Counted from the first letter of the stretch, positions 1 to 8,193 are shown. The stretch: DNA of 40,457 nucleotides from Lachnospiraceae bacterium UBA7179 (GCA_002491195.1 DKVL01000106.1:1-40457); one strand, 5' to 3'. Numbers and translations: made by a program. The notes: generated from the sequence alone by a model not told the origin.

Positions 1-113
1 GCATATGCAATTGGCAAAAAGCCTCGCCTAAGGCATTGCCCTTTATGCCTTTGCCTCCTACGCCTGCGTTTTTTGACATACATCCTCGAAGAAATATCCT
101 GCGCAAGTTGCAT
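1..113 (-). CDS. 5' end of a basic, probably membrane-anchored protein (partial)
   Basis: A reading frame starts at an ATG (complement 111-113) and stays open to the window edge, giving 37 complete codons. A TAGGAAAG ribosome site lies about 7 bases upstream. The visible N-terminus has a short leader, then a very basic stretch (KKRRRRRQRHK, residues 14-24), then the start of a hydrophobic segment (GFLPIAYA). That is the usual shape of a positive-inside cytosolic tail before a first transmembrane helix. The gene begins 38 bases after the stop of the VanG-like ligase and is probably co-transcribed with it. In VanG-type clusters a D,D-peptidase often follows the ligase, so such an enzyme is a reasonable guess. 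No catalytic part is visible, so the function is unknown. Confidence 0.5.
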   Translation of the reverse strand, partial: MQLAQDISSRMYVKKRRRRRQRHKGQCLRRGFLPIAY

Positions 114-151
114 CACTTACTTTCCTACAATTCCTTAGCACAAACAATCCG

Positions 152-1195
152 CTAGAAGAATGCCTGCCCGATAATTCTATCCAATATTTCTTTAAAGCTG
201 TAACCCGCCGCCTTCATCATTCCTGGATAGCGGCTGTGCTCTGTAAAACCCGGGATCGTATTTACCTCGTTAAACACAACCTCCCCCTCCGGCGTCAGAA
301 ACAGATCCACCCTCGCAAAACCGGAACAGTCCAATGCTTTGTAAATCCGTTTAGCAGCCTCCTTGATCTCCTGCGCCTTGTCTGCAGCAATCCTCGCCGG
401 CACATGAATCGCTGCAGTCTTGAGTGTGTATTTTTCCGTGTAATCAAAAAAACCGGTCTGGTCGAGCTCGATCTCATCCACTTCTCCTACGATCAGCTGG
501 TCCCTGCCGCAAACAGCACAGCCCACCTCAAAGCCCTCGATTGTCTCCTCCACAATGACACGATCGTCATATTGGAAGGCAAGCGATACTGCCGACGCCA
601 GCTGTTCCATGACCTCCACTTTCGTCACGCCATAGGAAGAACCCGCTTTCACAGGTTTTACAAAGACTGGAAATCCGATCTCTCTCGCAAAATCATACGC
701 CTTGTTGACTGCACTGTTGTCTGCCAGCACCATCGCCCTCGGCACGCGCACCCCTGCCAATCCTGCCAGTCTGTGCGCCCTGTCCTTGTCCATGCAGAGC
801 GCAGATGCCAGTGTACCGCAGCCGACAAGCGCAATCCCCGCAAGCTCCGCGATCCCCTGAACCGTTCCGTCCTCGCCGTTGCGCCCATGCAGCACTGGAA
901 AAACTGCATCGATCGGAATCGTTTTGATTCCCTCACTATGGAAAAGAATCAGCTGATGCTCTGTCCTGTCTGGTGAAATCATTGCAGGCACACAGTCTGT
1001 GGCATTGCACCATGTATCCTCCTTGATCCTGCCGACATCCCCTGTGAAATAGAACCATCTTCCCTCCCGCGAGATACCGACTGTCACCGGCTTGTATTTT
1101 TCCCGGTCAATGTTATTGACCACCGCATACGCTGACTGCAGCGAAACTTCATATTCTGAAGAAGCTCCGCCAAAAATAATCACTATGTTTTTCAC
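152..1195 (-). CDS. D-alanine-D-serine/D-alanine ligase, VanG-like
   Basis: Cytosolic ATP-grasp ligase that joins D-Ala to a second D-amino acid for peptidoglycan precursors; 347 residues, normal for the family. The start is taken as GTG at 1195 because an AGGGAGGT ribosome site lies 7 bases upstream; an upstream ATG at 1252 has no such site. Visible motifs are IIFGG with SSEYEVSLQSA (residues 6-22), FPVLHGRNGEDGT (99-111), the ATP-grasp region VKPVKAGSSYGVTK (179-192) and FNEVNTIPGF near the C-terminus. The omega-loop stretch GFFDYTEKYTLKT (248-260) and much of the rest match my memory of VanG rather than housekeeping Ddl, and lack the VanA/B D-lactate signature. D-Ser specificity is inferred; a plain D-Ala-D-Ala ligase remains possible. 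No vanRS or serine racemase gene is visible in the window. Confidence 0.85.
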   Translation of the reverse strand: MKNIVIIFGGASSEYEVSLQSAYAVVNNIDREKYKPVTVGISREGRWFYFTGDVGRIKEDTWCNATDCVPAMISPDRTEHQLILFHSEGIKTIPIDAVFPVLHGRNGEDGTVQGIAELAGIALVGCGTLASALCMDKDRAHRLAGLAGVRVPRAMVLADNSAVNKAYDFAREIGFPVFVKPVKAGSSYGVTKVEVMEQLASAVSLAFQYDDRVIVEETIEGFEVGCAVCGRDQLIVGEVDEIELDQTGFFDYTEKYTLKTAAIHVPARIAADKAQEIKEAAKRIYKALDCSGFARVDLFLTPEGEVVFNEVNTIPGFTEHSRYPGMMKAAGYSFKEILDRIIGQAFF

Positions 1196-1261
1196 CTTTA
1201 TACCTCCCTGCGTGCTTTGGCACGCGTACTCCCTTTCCTGTTTTGACTCCATATTTTTCCT

Positions 1262-1267
1262 ATCATA
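1262..1267 (-). promoter_or_regulatory. possible -10 box for the VanG-like ligase
   Basis: TATGAT on the minus strand, about 70 bases before the GTG start. No good -35 match lies 17 bases upstream. The inverted repeat at 1305-1332 falls just upstream of where an activator would sit. Weak prediction. Confidence 0.3.
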
Positions 1268-1304
1268 GCATTCTTTTCTCTAAACATTTTCTAATCATCC
1301 TGTT

Positions 1305-1332
1305 GTGCGCAATTTCTGATTCGTTTGCGCAC
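1305..1332. promoter_or_regulatory. inverted repeat, candidate operator
   Basis: GTGCGCAA (1305-1312) and TTGCGCAC (1325-1332) are perfect reverse complements with centres 20 bases apart, about two helical turns. This geometry suits a dimeric regulator. It lies in the intergenic region between the VanG-like ligase and the CpXC gene. Confidence 0.45.
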
Positions 1333-1421
1333 GATACGAGTATACGGAAAAACTTTTTAAGATCCAATGAGGAATCCTCTTAAAAATATTTAAGATTCCA
1401 TAATGATTTCTGAAACATAAA

Positions 1422-1462
1422 GGAACCTGTTCTGATGCAATGATTGTATCAGAACAAGCTCC
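1422..1462. other. long hairpin in the intergenic region
   Basis: Arms at 1422-1440 and 1444-1462 pair over 19 positions around a TGA loop, with three non-Watson-Crick positions. On the minus strand two of these become G-U pairs, so the structure is stronger in RNA read toward the ligase. No clean T-run follows on either strand, so it is not a classical terminator. Together with the imperfect inverted repeat at 1371-1399 and the operator-like repeat, it makes up most of the recognisable content of the 470 bases between the two genes. Confidence 0.45.
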
Positions 1463-1576
1463 TCAATGTTTGTAGGTTTCTTATCACTTTTATGAAGTTT
1501 TTTCCACAGAAATCTTACGATTTTCTTACGGCAAACACTTCTTTGGTAATTTATGCACCAGGCAAATTGTATTCAT

Positions 1577-1605
1577 TTGACAGTGCCTAAAGTCCATACT
1601 ATAAT
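1577..1605 (+). promoter_or_regulatory. consensus sigma-A promoter for the CpXC operon
   Basis: A perfect TTGACA (1577-1582) and a perfect TATAAT (1600-1605) are separated by 17 bases. Transcription would begin near 1612 and lead into the CpXC gene at 1666. Confidence 0.85.
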
Positions 1606-1665
1606 GTTTATATCAAGAACTTCGAAATTACGAATTTCAGAACGATTCCCAAGGAGGTGTATCTA

Positions 1666-2424
1666 TTGAATAAACTTCACATGACCAGAAATCCATGGGC
1701 AACAGCCCAGACCACCCTTCAGTGCCAGCACTGTGGAAATGTATTTCCCGTACAGCGGATCAACTGCATCGACACGCTTGTATGGCCGGAGGGAAGGCAG
1801 CTCTTAGACGATAACGCTTTTTTCCACCCCATCTGCCCCCAGTGCCAGACACGAGCCGAGATTTCTTATCCCAGCCGCTACATTGACAGGGAATCCGGCA
1901 TCGCTGCCGTGCTGGTGCCAGGGATCGAGAGCCAGGATCCCGACGAACTGCTCCCGTACATGAACCGCTATATGGGCAATCTCGCCCTTGATGGAATGGA
2001 GCACCGGGCCGTCGGCAATTTCTATGCGATGGCAGAGCAGATGCGCATTCACCAGCACGGCTTAAATGACCGAGTGATACAGCTCTTAAAACCGATCATC
2101 ATCGGAAGCCTACAGTCGGAAGGCTATGAGGTATGGAACGGGTTTTTCATGGATCTGCTTCATCCAGAAGGCGCGCAGCAGATGGAGGATACGGTGTACA
2201 TGTCAACGCAGGAGAATTTGGAAGATGTGTATACGGAGGACGTCTATCAGTTTTACATTTACCTCACAAACGGCGATATCATTTCACGCGGGATCAACGA
2301 GACCGCCTACCAGATCTGCATGAAAATATTGCGGGACAAAGGACTGGCAGAGGATGACGGGATGTTTCATCTCTACGATCTGTCCTGGGCAATCAATATC
2401 CATAACAATCTGTACCCCAATTGA
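1666..2424 (+). CDS. CpXC-domain zinc-ribbon protein
   Basis: A 252-residue soluble protein. Two Cys pairs, CQHC (residues 20-23) and CPQC (57-60), sit in the N-terminal quarter and would form a treble-clef or zinc-ribbon site as in the CpXC family. The remaining 170 residues are helical with no motif I recognise. The start is TTG at 1666, set by AAGGAGGT seven bases upstream; the GTG at 1657 overlaps the ribosome site and the ATG at 1681 is too far away. The gene has a consensus promoter and is followed after 19 bases by the TPR gene, so the two are likely co-transcribed. The molecular function of CpXC proteins is not known to me. Confidence 0.75.
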   Translation: MNKLHMTRNPWATAQTTLQCQHCGNVFPVQRINCIDTLVWPEGRQLLDDNAFFHPICPQCQTRAEISYPSRYIDRESGIAAVLVPGIESQDPDELLPYMNRYMGNLALDGMEHRAVGNFYAMAEQMRIHQHGLNDRVIQLLKPIIIGSLQSEGYEVWNGFFMDLLHPEGAQQMEDTVYMSTQENLEDVYTEDVYQFYIYLTNGDIISRGINETAYQICMKILRDKGLAEDDGMFHLYDLSWAINIHNNLYPN

Positions 2425-2443
2425 GACAGGAGGCGTCAAACAT

Positions 2444-3994
2444 ATGAAATCAAGTATTGTCAAAAAAGCAGAGCAACTATATCATACTGGAAATGTACAG
2501 GAAGCGCTCCACTATTATGCCTCCTGCCTGTGGAATGGTGAGGAGGACAGCACAGAACCCATAGCCGAATGGCTTGGAGATGAAAAACTTGTCGCAAAGG
2601 CCGGGGAAGAGGCAGTCTGTGCCTTCATCGCTGCAGTCATTTTCACAATCGACCGCTGTGAAGAGCCTCTGCAAAAACATCTATGGTCACTCTGTCACGA
2701 AACATTCAACCGCATCACAACGTGCAAAGCCAGAAATGAAACCTCCGACAGATATGTTGCGGAATGCAATCTCTACCGCCACCAGCAAGAACCCCAAAAG
2801 GCACTCGAAGTCATCTTAAAAGGACTCTCCCAAGGCGGCACCACATCGAGATACACTTTCGCCGGATTGACCTACCTTGACCTTGAACAGGAGGAGAACG
2901 CAGAAAAATATATTGCGCTGGGACTTGCGTCCGATCCTGGCAACGCCGCAGCGTACAATGATCTGGGCGATTATTACTTTAAGAAGAGGCGCTGGCAGAA
3001 AGCGGGCGAATGTTATTATACAGTTCTGGAAGCAGGAGATTACAATGACTGCAGTTGGGCGGAACCCTCGTGGATCTTCTGCCGCTTTATGGCAGACGCC
3101 GACCCCTATGAGCTGGAGCGGCTCGTCGTGTGCGCTGCCGCTGATATTCATAATGAGCGCGCGCAGGAGCTTTGCCAGATGGCAGCGTTTGAGCGAATGA
3201 CACCCAATGTCGACTATCTTAATTCCAGCGCTGAAAGCATTGTCAACGCGGCGCGCAGCATGCGCAAAAACGGCAACACTTCCGGCGTAGCCAGCTGTGC
3301 CACAAGCTGTCAGGAATCGGCAAGCAGCATCAATGCGGCGCGCCTTGCCATAGAACAGATCTGCGGACATCCCTGCTCTTTCACAGTAACAACCAGTACG
3401 GCGCAGACCCCGCCGCTTGACAAGACACTGGACGATGAGGGGATTATTTTCTGGAACTATCTCGACCTCAACACTCCGATCCCAGCCGTCGACAAGCCGT
3501 CAGATTTCGTCAGCAGCCTTGTCGGAGAACTGGCCGCAACAGACTTTTCTCTGAAAGCATGGTATGAAGCCGCCAGGGAATGCGCCGCAAAACTCACCAG
3601 GGAACAGTACCATGAGCTATATGGCGTTATGGTATATCCGCCACGACAAAAAGATACACAGATCTATGCCGAGGACTGGCTGCTTCGCGTTCAGTTTGCG
3701 GCCGTGTGCATTTTATCGCACCTATCGCTACACGAACTTGACAAGATCTGCAAGGGACAGCTTGACTGGCCGATCATCCCCGCATTTACCCTCGCCGCAT
3801 GGCTTGCCTCACAGGATTCCGCCTATACACAGTGGGCAGAAAAACTATTACATATCGTGCAGAGCCGTATCTCACGGAACAACTACTGCTTCTTTGCATA
3901 CGCGTATGCCTGCGCCGCCTATCTGCTGCCAGACCAGACGGAGGAATACTATACGCAAATGTGGCAGTGGCGCCAGTCGTTGATGGAATGTTAA
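2444..3994 (+). CDS. TPR-repeat protein of unknown function
   Basis: A 516-residue soluble protein without signal peptide or membrane segment. The first half contains TPR-like helical pairs, clearest around AAYNDLGDYYFKKRRW and the following YYTVLEAG, and an earlier unit around residues 10-30 (AEQLYHTGNVQEALHYYA). The second half is helical and rich in Trp, Cys and Ala. TPRs act as protein-binding scaffolds. The start is ATG at 2444, with AGGAGGC ten bases upstream; the longer frame from 2354 would overlap the CpXC gene and has no ribosome site. Its position directly after the CpXC gene suggests that the two proteins work together, but no specific role can be assigned. Confidence 0.7.
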   Translation: MKSSIVKKAEQLYHTGNVQEALHYYASCLWNGEEDSTEPIAEWLGDEKLVAKAGEEAVCAFIAAVIFTIDRCEEPLQKHLWSLCHETFNRITTCKARNETSDRYVAECNLYRHQQEPQKALEVILKGLSQGGTTSRYTFAGLTYLDLEQEENAEKYIALGLASDPGNAAAYNDLGDYYFKKRRWQKAGECYYTVLEAGDYNDCSWAEPSWIFCRFMADADPYELERLVVCAAADIHNERAQELCQMAAFERMTPNVDYLNSSAESIVNAARSMRKNGNTSGVASCATSCQESASSINAARLAIEQICGHPCSFTVTTSTAQTPPLDKTLDDEGIIFWNYLDLNTPIPAVDKPSDFVSSLVGELAATDFSLKAWYEAARECAAKLTREQYHELYGVMVYPPRQKDTQIYAEDWLLRVQFAAVCILSHLSLHELDKICKGQLDWPIIPAFTLAAWLASQDSAYTQWAEKLLHIVQSRISRNNYCFFAYAYACAAYLLPDQTEEYYTQMWQWRQSLMEC

Positions 3995-4003
3995 GAAATA
4001 TTA

Positions 4004-4024
4004 CAGTTCGGCAAGGCTGAACTG
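4004..4024. repeat. dispersed hairpin repeat, copy 1
   Basis: CAGTTCGGC-AAG-GCTGAACTG forms a 9-bp stem with one G-U position and an AAG loop, between the TPR gene and the diguanylate cyclase gene. The right arm AAGGCTGAACTG recurs at 8176-8191 (half element) and 33986-34014 (perfect). No T-run follows on the plus strand, so it is a poor terminator. Confidence 0.6.
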
Positions 4025-4050
4025 CGGCAAAAAGATAAGGAGTATCAACT

Positions 4051-5979
4051 ATGTACCAAGCAAAGAAAATCGGCATCTTTATCTCACACATATTCGGTGA
4101 ATTTCAGCGCAGTCTGTGTCAGGGAATCATTGACAAGGCAGCAGAGTTTGGCTATATCGTGGAAATTTTCTCCTCCACGGACGGGGAGGACGTCGGCAGT
4201 TACAGCTTAGGAGAAAGCAGCATCCTGCGCATTCCAAATTACGACGAATTTTCCGGCGTCTGCTTTGCCTCCGACACATACCTCCTGACCTCGCTGAAAG
4301 AACGCATCGCGCAGACTCTTGCTGAGAAATGCACCTGCCCCATCATAGAAATCACACAGCGCAATGCTGTTTTCCCGGCTGTTGCGCTGGATAACAACAA
4401 AGCTGCTGCCCAGTTGACAGAGCACCTGATCACAGAACACCGCCATAGGCGAATCTGTTATCTTGGAAACTGCCTGGAAAATGATTTCTCCGAAAAACGG
4501 TTTCAATATTATAAAGATACCATGGAAAAATACCAGCTGCCCATGTCAGAAAACGATTATTACAGCTGTGACTATTCTTATGAGGCAATCGCTGCCTCTG
4601 TAGATTACTTTTTCCAACCAGACATCAAGCCGGACTCCATCATCTGCTACAACGACCGCATGGCAATGTCCCTGATGGAAGCCCTGTACAAGCGCGGTCT
4701 GCGCATTCCGGCGGACATTGCCGTTGTGGGTTTTGACAATCTGGAGATCGGCAGAAACGTCACACCTGCCCTGTCCACCGTTACCTTCCCCATCTATGAA
4801 ATGGGGCAGACGGTGATGAACCTTCTGCTGGACACCTTCAAGGGAAAACCACTCCCTGAACGCACTGTCATCACCGCAGAACCGTTATACCGCAGCTCCT
4901 GCGGCTGTGCCTTGAAGAAAAATGCGCTTCCCGACCTCTATGAAAACCGCCTGATGGAACGCATACACACGCTGGAAAACGCCATGTTTAACAACATCAA
5001 GATGACCACCACCCTCTACCGCATCCGCGAGCTGGACGAGGGCATGGAACTTCTGGAAAAGTTTCTTCCAAGGATTGACAACTGCCACGAATTTTACATT
5101 TGCCTGTACCAGAACTGGGATTCCATTCCATCCCATATCCGTGAGATTACCTCCGCACAGGAAGAATATAAAGATCGGGATATCCTGATGATGCCCTTTG
5201 CCTACAAGGACGGGAAGCTGCTCCACCCATGCAGTTTCACCAAGAAACACACCCTGCCGGACTACATCTATACCGATTCCCAGTCTGCCTACATATACTC
5301 TCCTCTGTATTTCGAGGACCGAGAATTTGGATACGTCGCCCTCTCCTACAAGGATAACATACTCGCTTACCAGTTCAATTTCCTCACATGGATCGTGAAC
5401 GTGAGCCGGATGCTGCGAAATATCTGCGAATCCATGCAGACGGACCTGATGGTCAGCCGTCTGGAGGACATTTATATGAGAGACGAACTGACAGGACTGT
5501 ACAACCGCCAGGGATTTCATCAGCTCACGGAATCCTACCTGGAACAGGCAAAAAAGGACAATGCCAGTCTGCTTGTCATGATCTGTGATCTGGACGGCCT
5601 AAAGACCATCAACGACACGTTCGGACATTTGGAAGGCGATTTTGCCATTCAGGTACTCGGACACGCCCTAAGACACAGCTGTACGGAGGAGACGCTTCTA
5701 GCCCGTGTCGGCGGGGACGAATTTTTCGCGCTCGCAGCAGGCATCACGGAAGAAGATGCAAAGGAAACGACTGGGGCAATCCACAAATATCTGGAAAATT
5801 ATAACAAACTTCACACTAAGAAATATAACATCCGCGTCAGCATCGGCTACACGTTAGAACCTGCCCAAAGTATCATGGATATCCAGGAACTATTCGATGC
5901 CGCCGACCAGAAAATGTATGCGGAAAAGAAAAGCAAAAAGAAACTGATCCTGAAAAATAGTAAAGGGGAACCCGAGTAG
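4051..5979 (+). CDS. LacI-type sugar-binding domain fused to GGDEF diguanylate cyclase
   Basis: A 642-residue cytosolic protein. Residues about 5-290 resemble the periplasmic-binding-protein-like sensor domain of LacI/GalR regulators (SIICYNDRMAMSLMEAL, then ADIAVVGFDNLEIG), but the DNA-binding HTH is absent: the protein begins directly at the first beta strand (KKIGIFISHIFGEF). Residues 300-470 form a linker or GAF-like region. Residues about 478-640 are a GGDEF domain with DELTGLYNRQGF, DLDGLKTINDTFGH and an intact GGDEF at 554-558. The inhibitory RxxD site is missing (TEET occupies that position). It should make c-di-GMP, probably in response to a small ligand such as a sugar. AAGGAGT lies about 8 bases before the ATG. 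No EAL domain and no membrane segment are seen. Confidence 0.88.
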   Translation: MYQAKKIGIFISHIFGEFQRSLCQGIIDKAAEFGYIVEIFSSTDGEDVGSYSLGESSILRIPNYDEFSGVCFASDTYLLTSLKERIAQTLAEKCTCPIIEITQRNAVFPAVALDNNKAAAQLTEHLITEHRHRRICYLGNCLENDFSEKRFQYYKDTMEKYQLPMSENDYYSCDYSYEAIAASVDYFFQPDIKPDSIICYNDRMAMSLMEALYKRGLRIPADIAVVGFDNLEIGRNVTPALSTVTFPIYEMGQTVMNLLLDTFKGKPLPERTVITAEPLYRSSCGCALKKNALPDLYENRLMERIHTLENAMFNNIKMTTTLYRIRELDEGMELLEKFLPRIDNCHEFYICLYQNWDSIPSHIREITSAQEEYKDRDILMMPFAYKDGKLLHPCSFTKKHTLPDYIYTDSQSAYIYSPLYFEDREFGYVALSYKDNILAYQFNFLTWIVNVSRMLRNICESMQTDLMVSRLEDIYMRDELTGLYNRQGFHQLTESYLEQAKKDNASLLVMICDLDGLKTINDTFGHLEGDFAIQVLGHALRHSCTEETLLARVGGDEFFALAAGITEEDAKETTGAIHKYLENYNKLHTKKYNIRVSIGYTLEPAQSIMDIQELFDAADQKMYAEKKSKKKLILKNSKGEPE

Positions 5980-5997
5980 TGAAAATGGTATTTATGC

Positions 5998-6027
5998 TTG
6001 ATAAAACACAGGGCATCATAGTATAAT
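5998..6027 (+). promoter_or_regulatory. promoter for the Uma2-family gene
   Basis: TTGATA (5998-6003) and TATAAT (6022-6027) with an 18-base spacer. A second TATAAT-like box follows 7 bases later. Confidence 0.6.
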
Positions 6028-6080
6028 AATCGTATAATCAAGCAAGGAAACAAAGCGATAACGAAAGGAAGTGTTCACAA

Positions 6081-6644
6081 ATGCCATTATTAGAGGGAGA
6101 ATACAGAAAAACAGAAAAAATTGATGGCGTCATCTATGATATGTCGCCATCGCCGAACTATCTGCATGGAATTGTAAATAATAATATTAATACAATTATT
6201 AAAACGGGTCTTAAAGATAGTTTATGCCTTGTGTTTATGGAAAACCTTGACTTCAAATATCAACCAGAAAAAAGTGACGATTATGTCATTCCCGACATTA
6301 TGATCGTGTGTGACAGAAACAAAATAAAAGGTGGCAGCTATACCGGCGTCCCTAAATTCGTCGTGGAAACCCTGAGCCCCTCAACAGCTATGCGGGATCT
6401 ATCTTCCAAGAAGGATATCTATGAGACCGCAGGTGTACTCGAATACTGGATCGTCTCACCGAAGGAATGCGGTGTGCAGATTTATTATCTCAATGATGGC
6501 AGATATGAACTGGTCAACAGCTATATCCTGGAAACTGATAAGTCTGACGAGCACTACAATGCAGAGACTGTCATAAGCCTGAGGGCATTTCCACATATCC
6601 ACATGACACTGGCTGATATCTTTGAGGATGTTATAGTTGATTAA
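6081..6644 (+). CDS. Uma2-family (DUF820) endonuclease-like protein
   Basis: A 187-residue PD-(D/E)XK-fold protein. Family hallmarks are PDIMIVCDR (residues 71-79, with D72), FVVETLSPST (93-102, with E96) and KKDIYETAGVLEYWIVSP (110-127, with the catalytic-type Lys), in the right order and spacing. The N-terminal EKIDGVIYDMSPSPNYLHG also fits. AAGGAAG precedes the ATG by about 9 bases. The gene has its own promoter and converges on the response-regulator gene, with a shared terminator in between. Uma2 proteins are widespread in mobile or multi-copy settings, and their biological role is poorly defined; nuclease activity here is inferred from the fold. Confidence 0.85.
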   Translation: MPLLEGEYRKTEKIDGVIYDMSPSPNYLHGIVNNNINTIIKTGLKDSLCLVFMENLDFKYQPEKSDDYVIPDIMIVCDRNKIKGGSYTGVPKFVVETLSPSTAMRDLSSKKDIYETAGVLEYWIVSPKECGVQIYYLNDGRYELVNSYILETDKSDEHYNAETVISLRAFPHIHMTLADIFEDVIVD

Positions 6645-6688
6645 GGCCCTGTGGAAAAATAAGTGACACATCCCCTGCGGAACACTCT

Positions 6689-6726
6689 AAAATATGCAGT
6701 TCACTGCTCGCGGAACTGCATATTTT
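6689..6726. terminator. bidirectional terminator overlapping the response-regulator stop codon
   Basis: Perfect 14-bp arms (6689-6702 and 6713-6726) enclose a 10-base loop. A T-run (positions 6723-6728) follows on the plus strand, ending the Uma2 transcript. On the minus strand the same hairpin contains the last codons and stop (6701-6703) of the response regulator, so it can also close that operon, though less cleanly. Confidence 0.8.
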
Positions 6727-8152
6727 TTCTGTACTCTGTGGGCGACACCCCGCACTGGCTCTTGAAGAGCTTCATGAAATGTTTCTCGTTCTCATAGCCT
6801 ACTTTCTGGCTGATTTCTATGACACGCAAGTCCGTTTCTTCCAGCAGGCGCTTCGCTTCATTCACCCGGAGCTCCTTGAGATAATTCACAAAATTTTTCC
6901 CTGTATATTGCTTGAACGCATAGGAGAACAGCGAATAGTTCATAGACACATAGTTGGAGATCACAGCCATGTTCAAATCCTTGTCAAAGTTTTCGTCAAT
7001 ATAAGCGATCGCCTGTTTCATCCTGGACTTATTTTTAAAATCGTCAAACTCCGTATGAATCTTCTCATGAAATCCAATCAGCCAGCCGGTCAGTTCTTCC
7101 ATCAGCTCATCAAGGTTGGCAAACTGATAAATATTCTGAAACCGTAAAAGCCCCTGCTCTTCTCCCTGTAAAACATTCTGGTATGTACGGAGCATCTCTT
7201 CTGTAAAAATACGGATGCTCTTTTCCAGCACATTCCCCGAATACTGCTCCCGCTTGATCTCGCTAAAAAACAGTTCTATGAGTTTCAAAGCGCCGGAGAT
7301 CTTGTCGGTACCTGCCATCTGCACGATCTGATGCACCTTCTCCGCATCGGCCTTTCCCCGTTCCTCCAGCAGCGTCTCCGTGTACTCCACCGCATGCTTT
7401 GAGCGCAAAAAGGCTTCCTTCCTCGCCGTCCCCGCTTCCACATACGCCGCTTTTAACTGCGCGACGCCCGAATGCAGCCTGCTGATCCCCACATACGAGT
7501 CCGCAAGCTCATTTTTCAATAAAAATTCTTTGTTTTCCCGCCCAATGATATACACACAGTTTCCTTCAATATCCCCAAGGCACAGAAAACTTGCGTTCTC
7601 ATCCGTCTTCTCCCCGGAATTTTCGAGACAGCACACCACATACTCCTTCGACAGCAGTTTTTTCTCAAACCGCTGTGCCACTGTCTGGATCTCCTTCTCT
7701 GTGATATGCTCATTCAATATCATATATTTGAGCTGCTGACAGCCAATTTCCCTCGCCTCCCTGTCAATCTCGTTGTTTTTCTGGATTTCCTCCTCCAGCT
7801 TTTTCAGGATTTGTACGATCTGCTCCCGCTCCACAGGCTTTAAGATATATTCCTTCACCCCCATGCGCAAAAGCTGCACCGCATAGGTAAAATCGTCATA
7901 TCCGCTGATCGCGACAGTCAGCGGCTTGTGCTCCAGCTTCTGCATCGCTTCCACCAGTTCAATGCCATCCATTTTCGGCATTCTGATATCGGTAAACATC
8001 ACATCGATCTTCTGGCTGTTCAGGATATCCAACGCGATCTGTCCATTGTTGCATTCCATGATATTCTGCACCAGCACATCGGAACGCTGGATCATCGACT
8101 TGATTCCCTGTCGAATCATCTTCTCATCTTCCACAATCAATACTGTATTCAA
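6701..8152 (-). CDS. YesN-type response regulator with AraC-family HTH
   Basis: A 483-residue transcription factor. Residues 1-120 are a receiver domain with acidic pocket VEDE (7-10), phospho-acceptor D55 in MFTDIRMPKMDG, SGYDDF, and Lys in YILKPV. The middle (about 125-370) is the long helical linker usual in this class. Residues about 375-480 are a double HTH of the AraC type (MAVISNYVSMNYSLFSYAFKQYTGKNFVNYL, split between the two helices, then VIEISQKVGYENEKHFMKLFK). The start codon is TTG, fixed by GGAGGAG five bases upstream. It is the last gene of the transport operon, 41 bases after the kinase, and should activate that operon or related sugar genes when phosphorylated by it. Confidence 0.92.
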   Translation of the reverse strand: MNTVLIVEDEKMIRQGIKSMIQRSDVLVQNIMECNNGQIALDILNSQKIDVMFTDIRMPKMDGIELVEAMQKLEHKPLTVAISGYDDFTYAVQLLRMGVKEYILKPVEREQIVQILKKLEEEIQKNNEIDREAREIGCQQLKYMILNEHITEKEIQTVAQRFEKKLLSKEYVVCCLENSGEKTDENASFLCLGDIEGNCVYIIGRENKEFLLKNELADSYVGISRLHSGVAQLKAAYVEAGTARKEAFLRSKHAVEYTETLLEERGKADAEKVHQIVQMAGTDKISGALKLIELFFSEIKREQYSGNVLEKSIRIFTEEMLRTYQNVLQGEEQGLLRFQNIYQFANLDELMEELTGWLIGFHEKIHTEFDDFKNKSRMKQAIAYIDENFDKDLNMAVISNYVSMNYSLFSYAFKQYTGKNFVNYLKELRVNEAKRLLEETDLRVIEISQKVGYENEKHFMKLFKSQCGVSPTEYRKNMQFREQ

Positions 8153-8175
8153 CTTTACTCCTCCAATCCGTCAGA

Positions 8176-8191
8176 TTACAGTTCAGCCTTA
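8176..8191. repeat. dispersed hairpin repeat, half element
   Basis: TTACAGTTCAGCCTTA, in the 41-base gap between kinase and response regulator, matches 15 consecutive bases of one arm and loop of the perfect hairpin at 33986-34014. The second arm is missing. Confidence 0.5.
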
Positions 8192-8193
8192 CC

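Noticed and set aside
236..976. Long plus-strand frame opposite the VanG-like ligase
   Set aside because: It is antisense to a well-supported gene, has no ribosome site, and its composition (many Arg, His, Cys) is that of a shadow frame.
2816..3370. 184-codon minus-strand frame inside the TPR gene
   Set aside because: It mirrors the TPR coding frame, has no promoter or ribosome site, and shows no recognisable motif.
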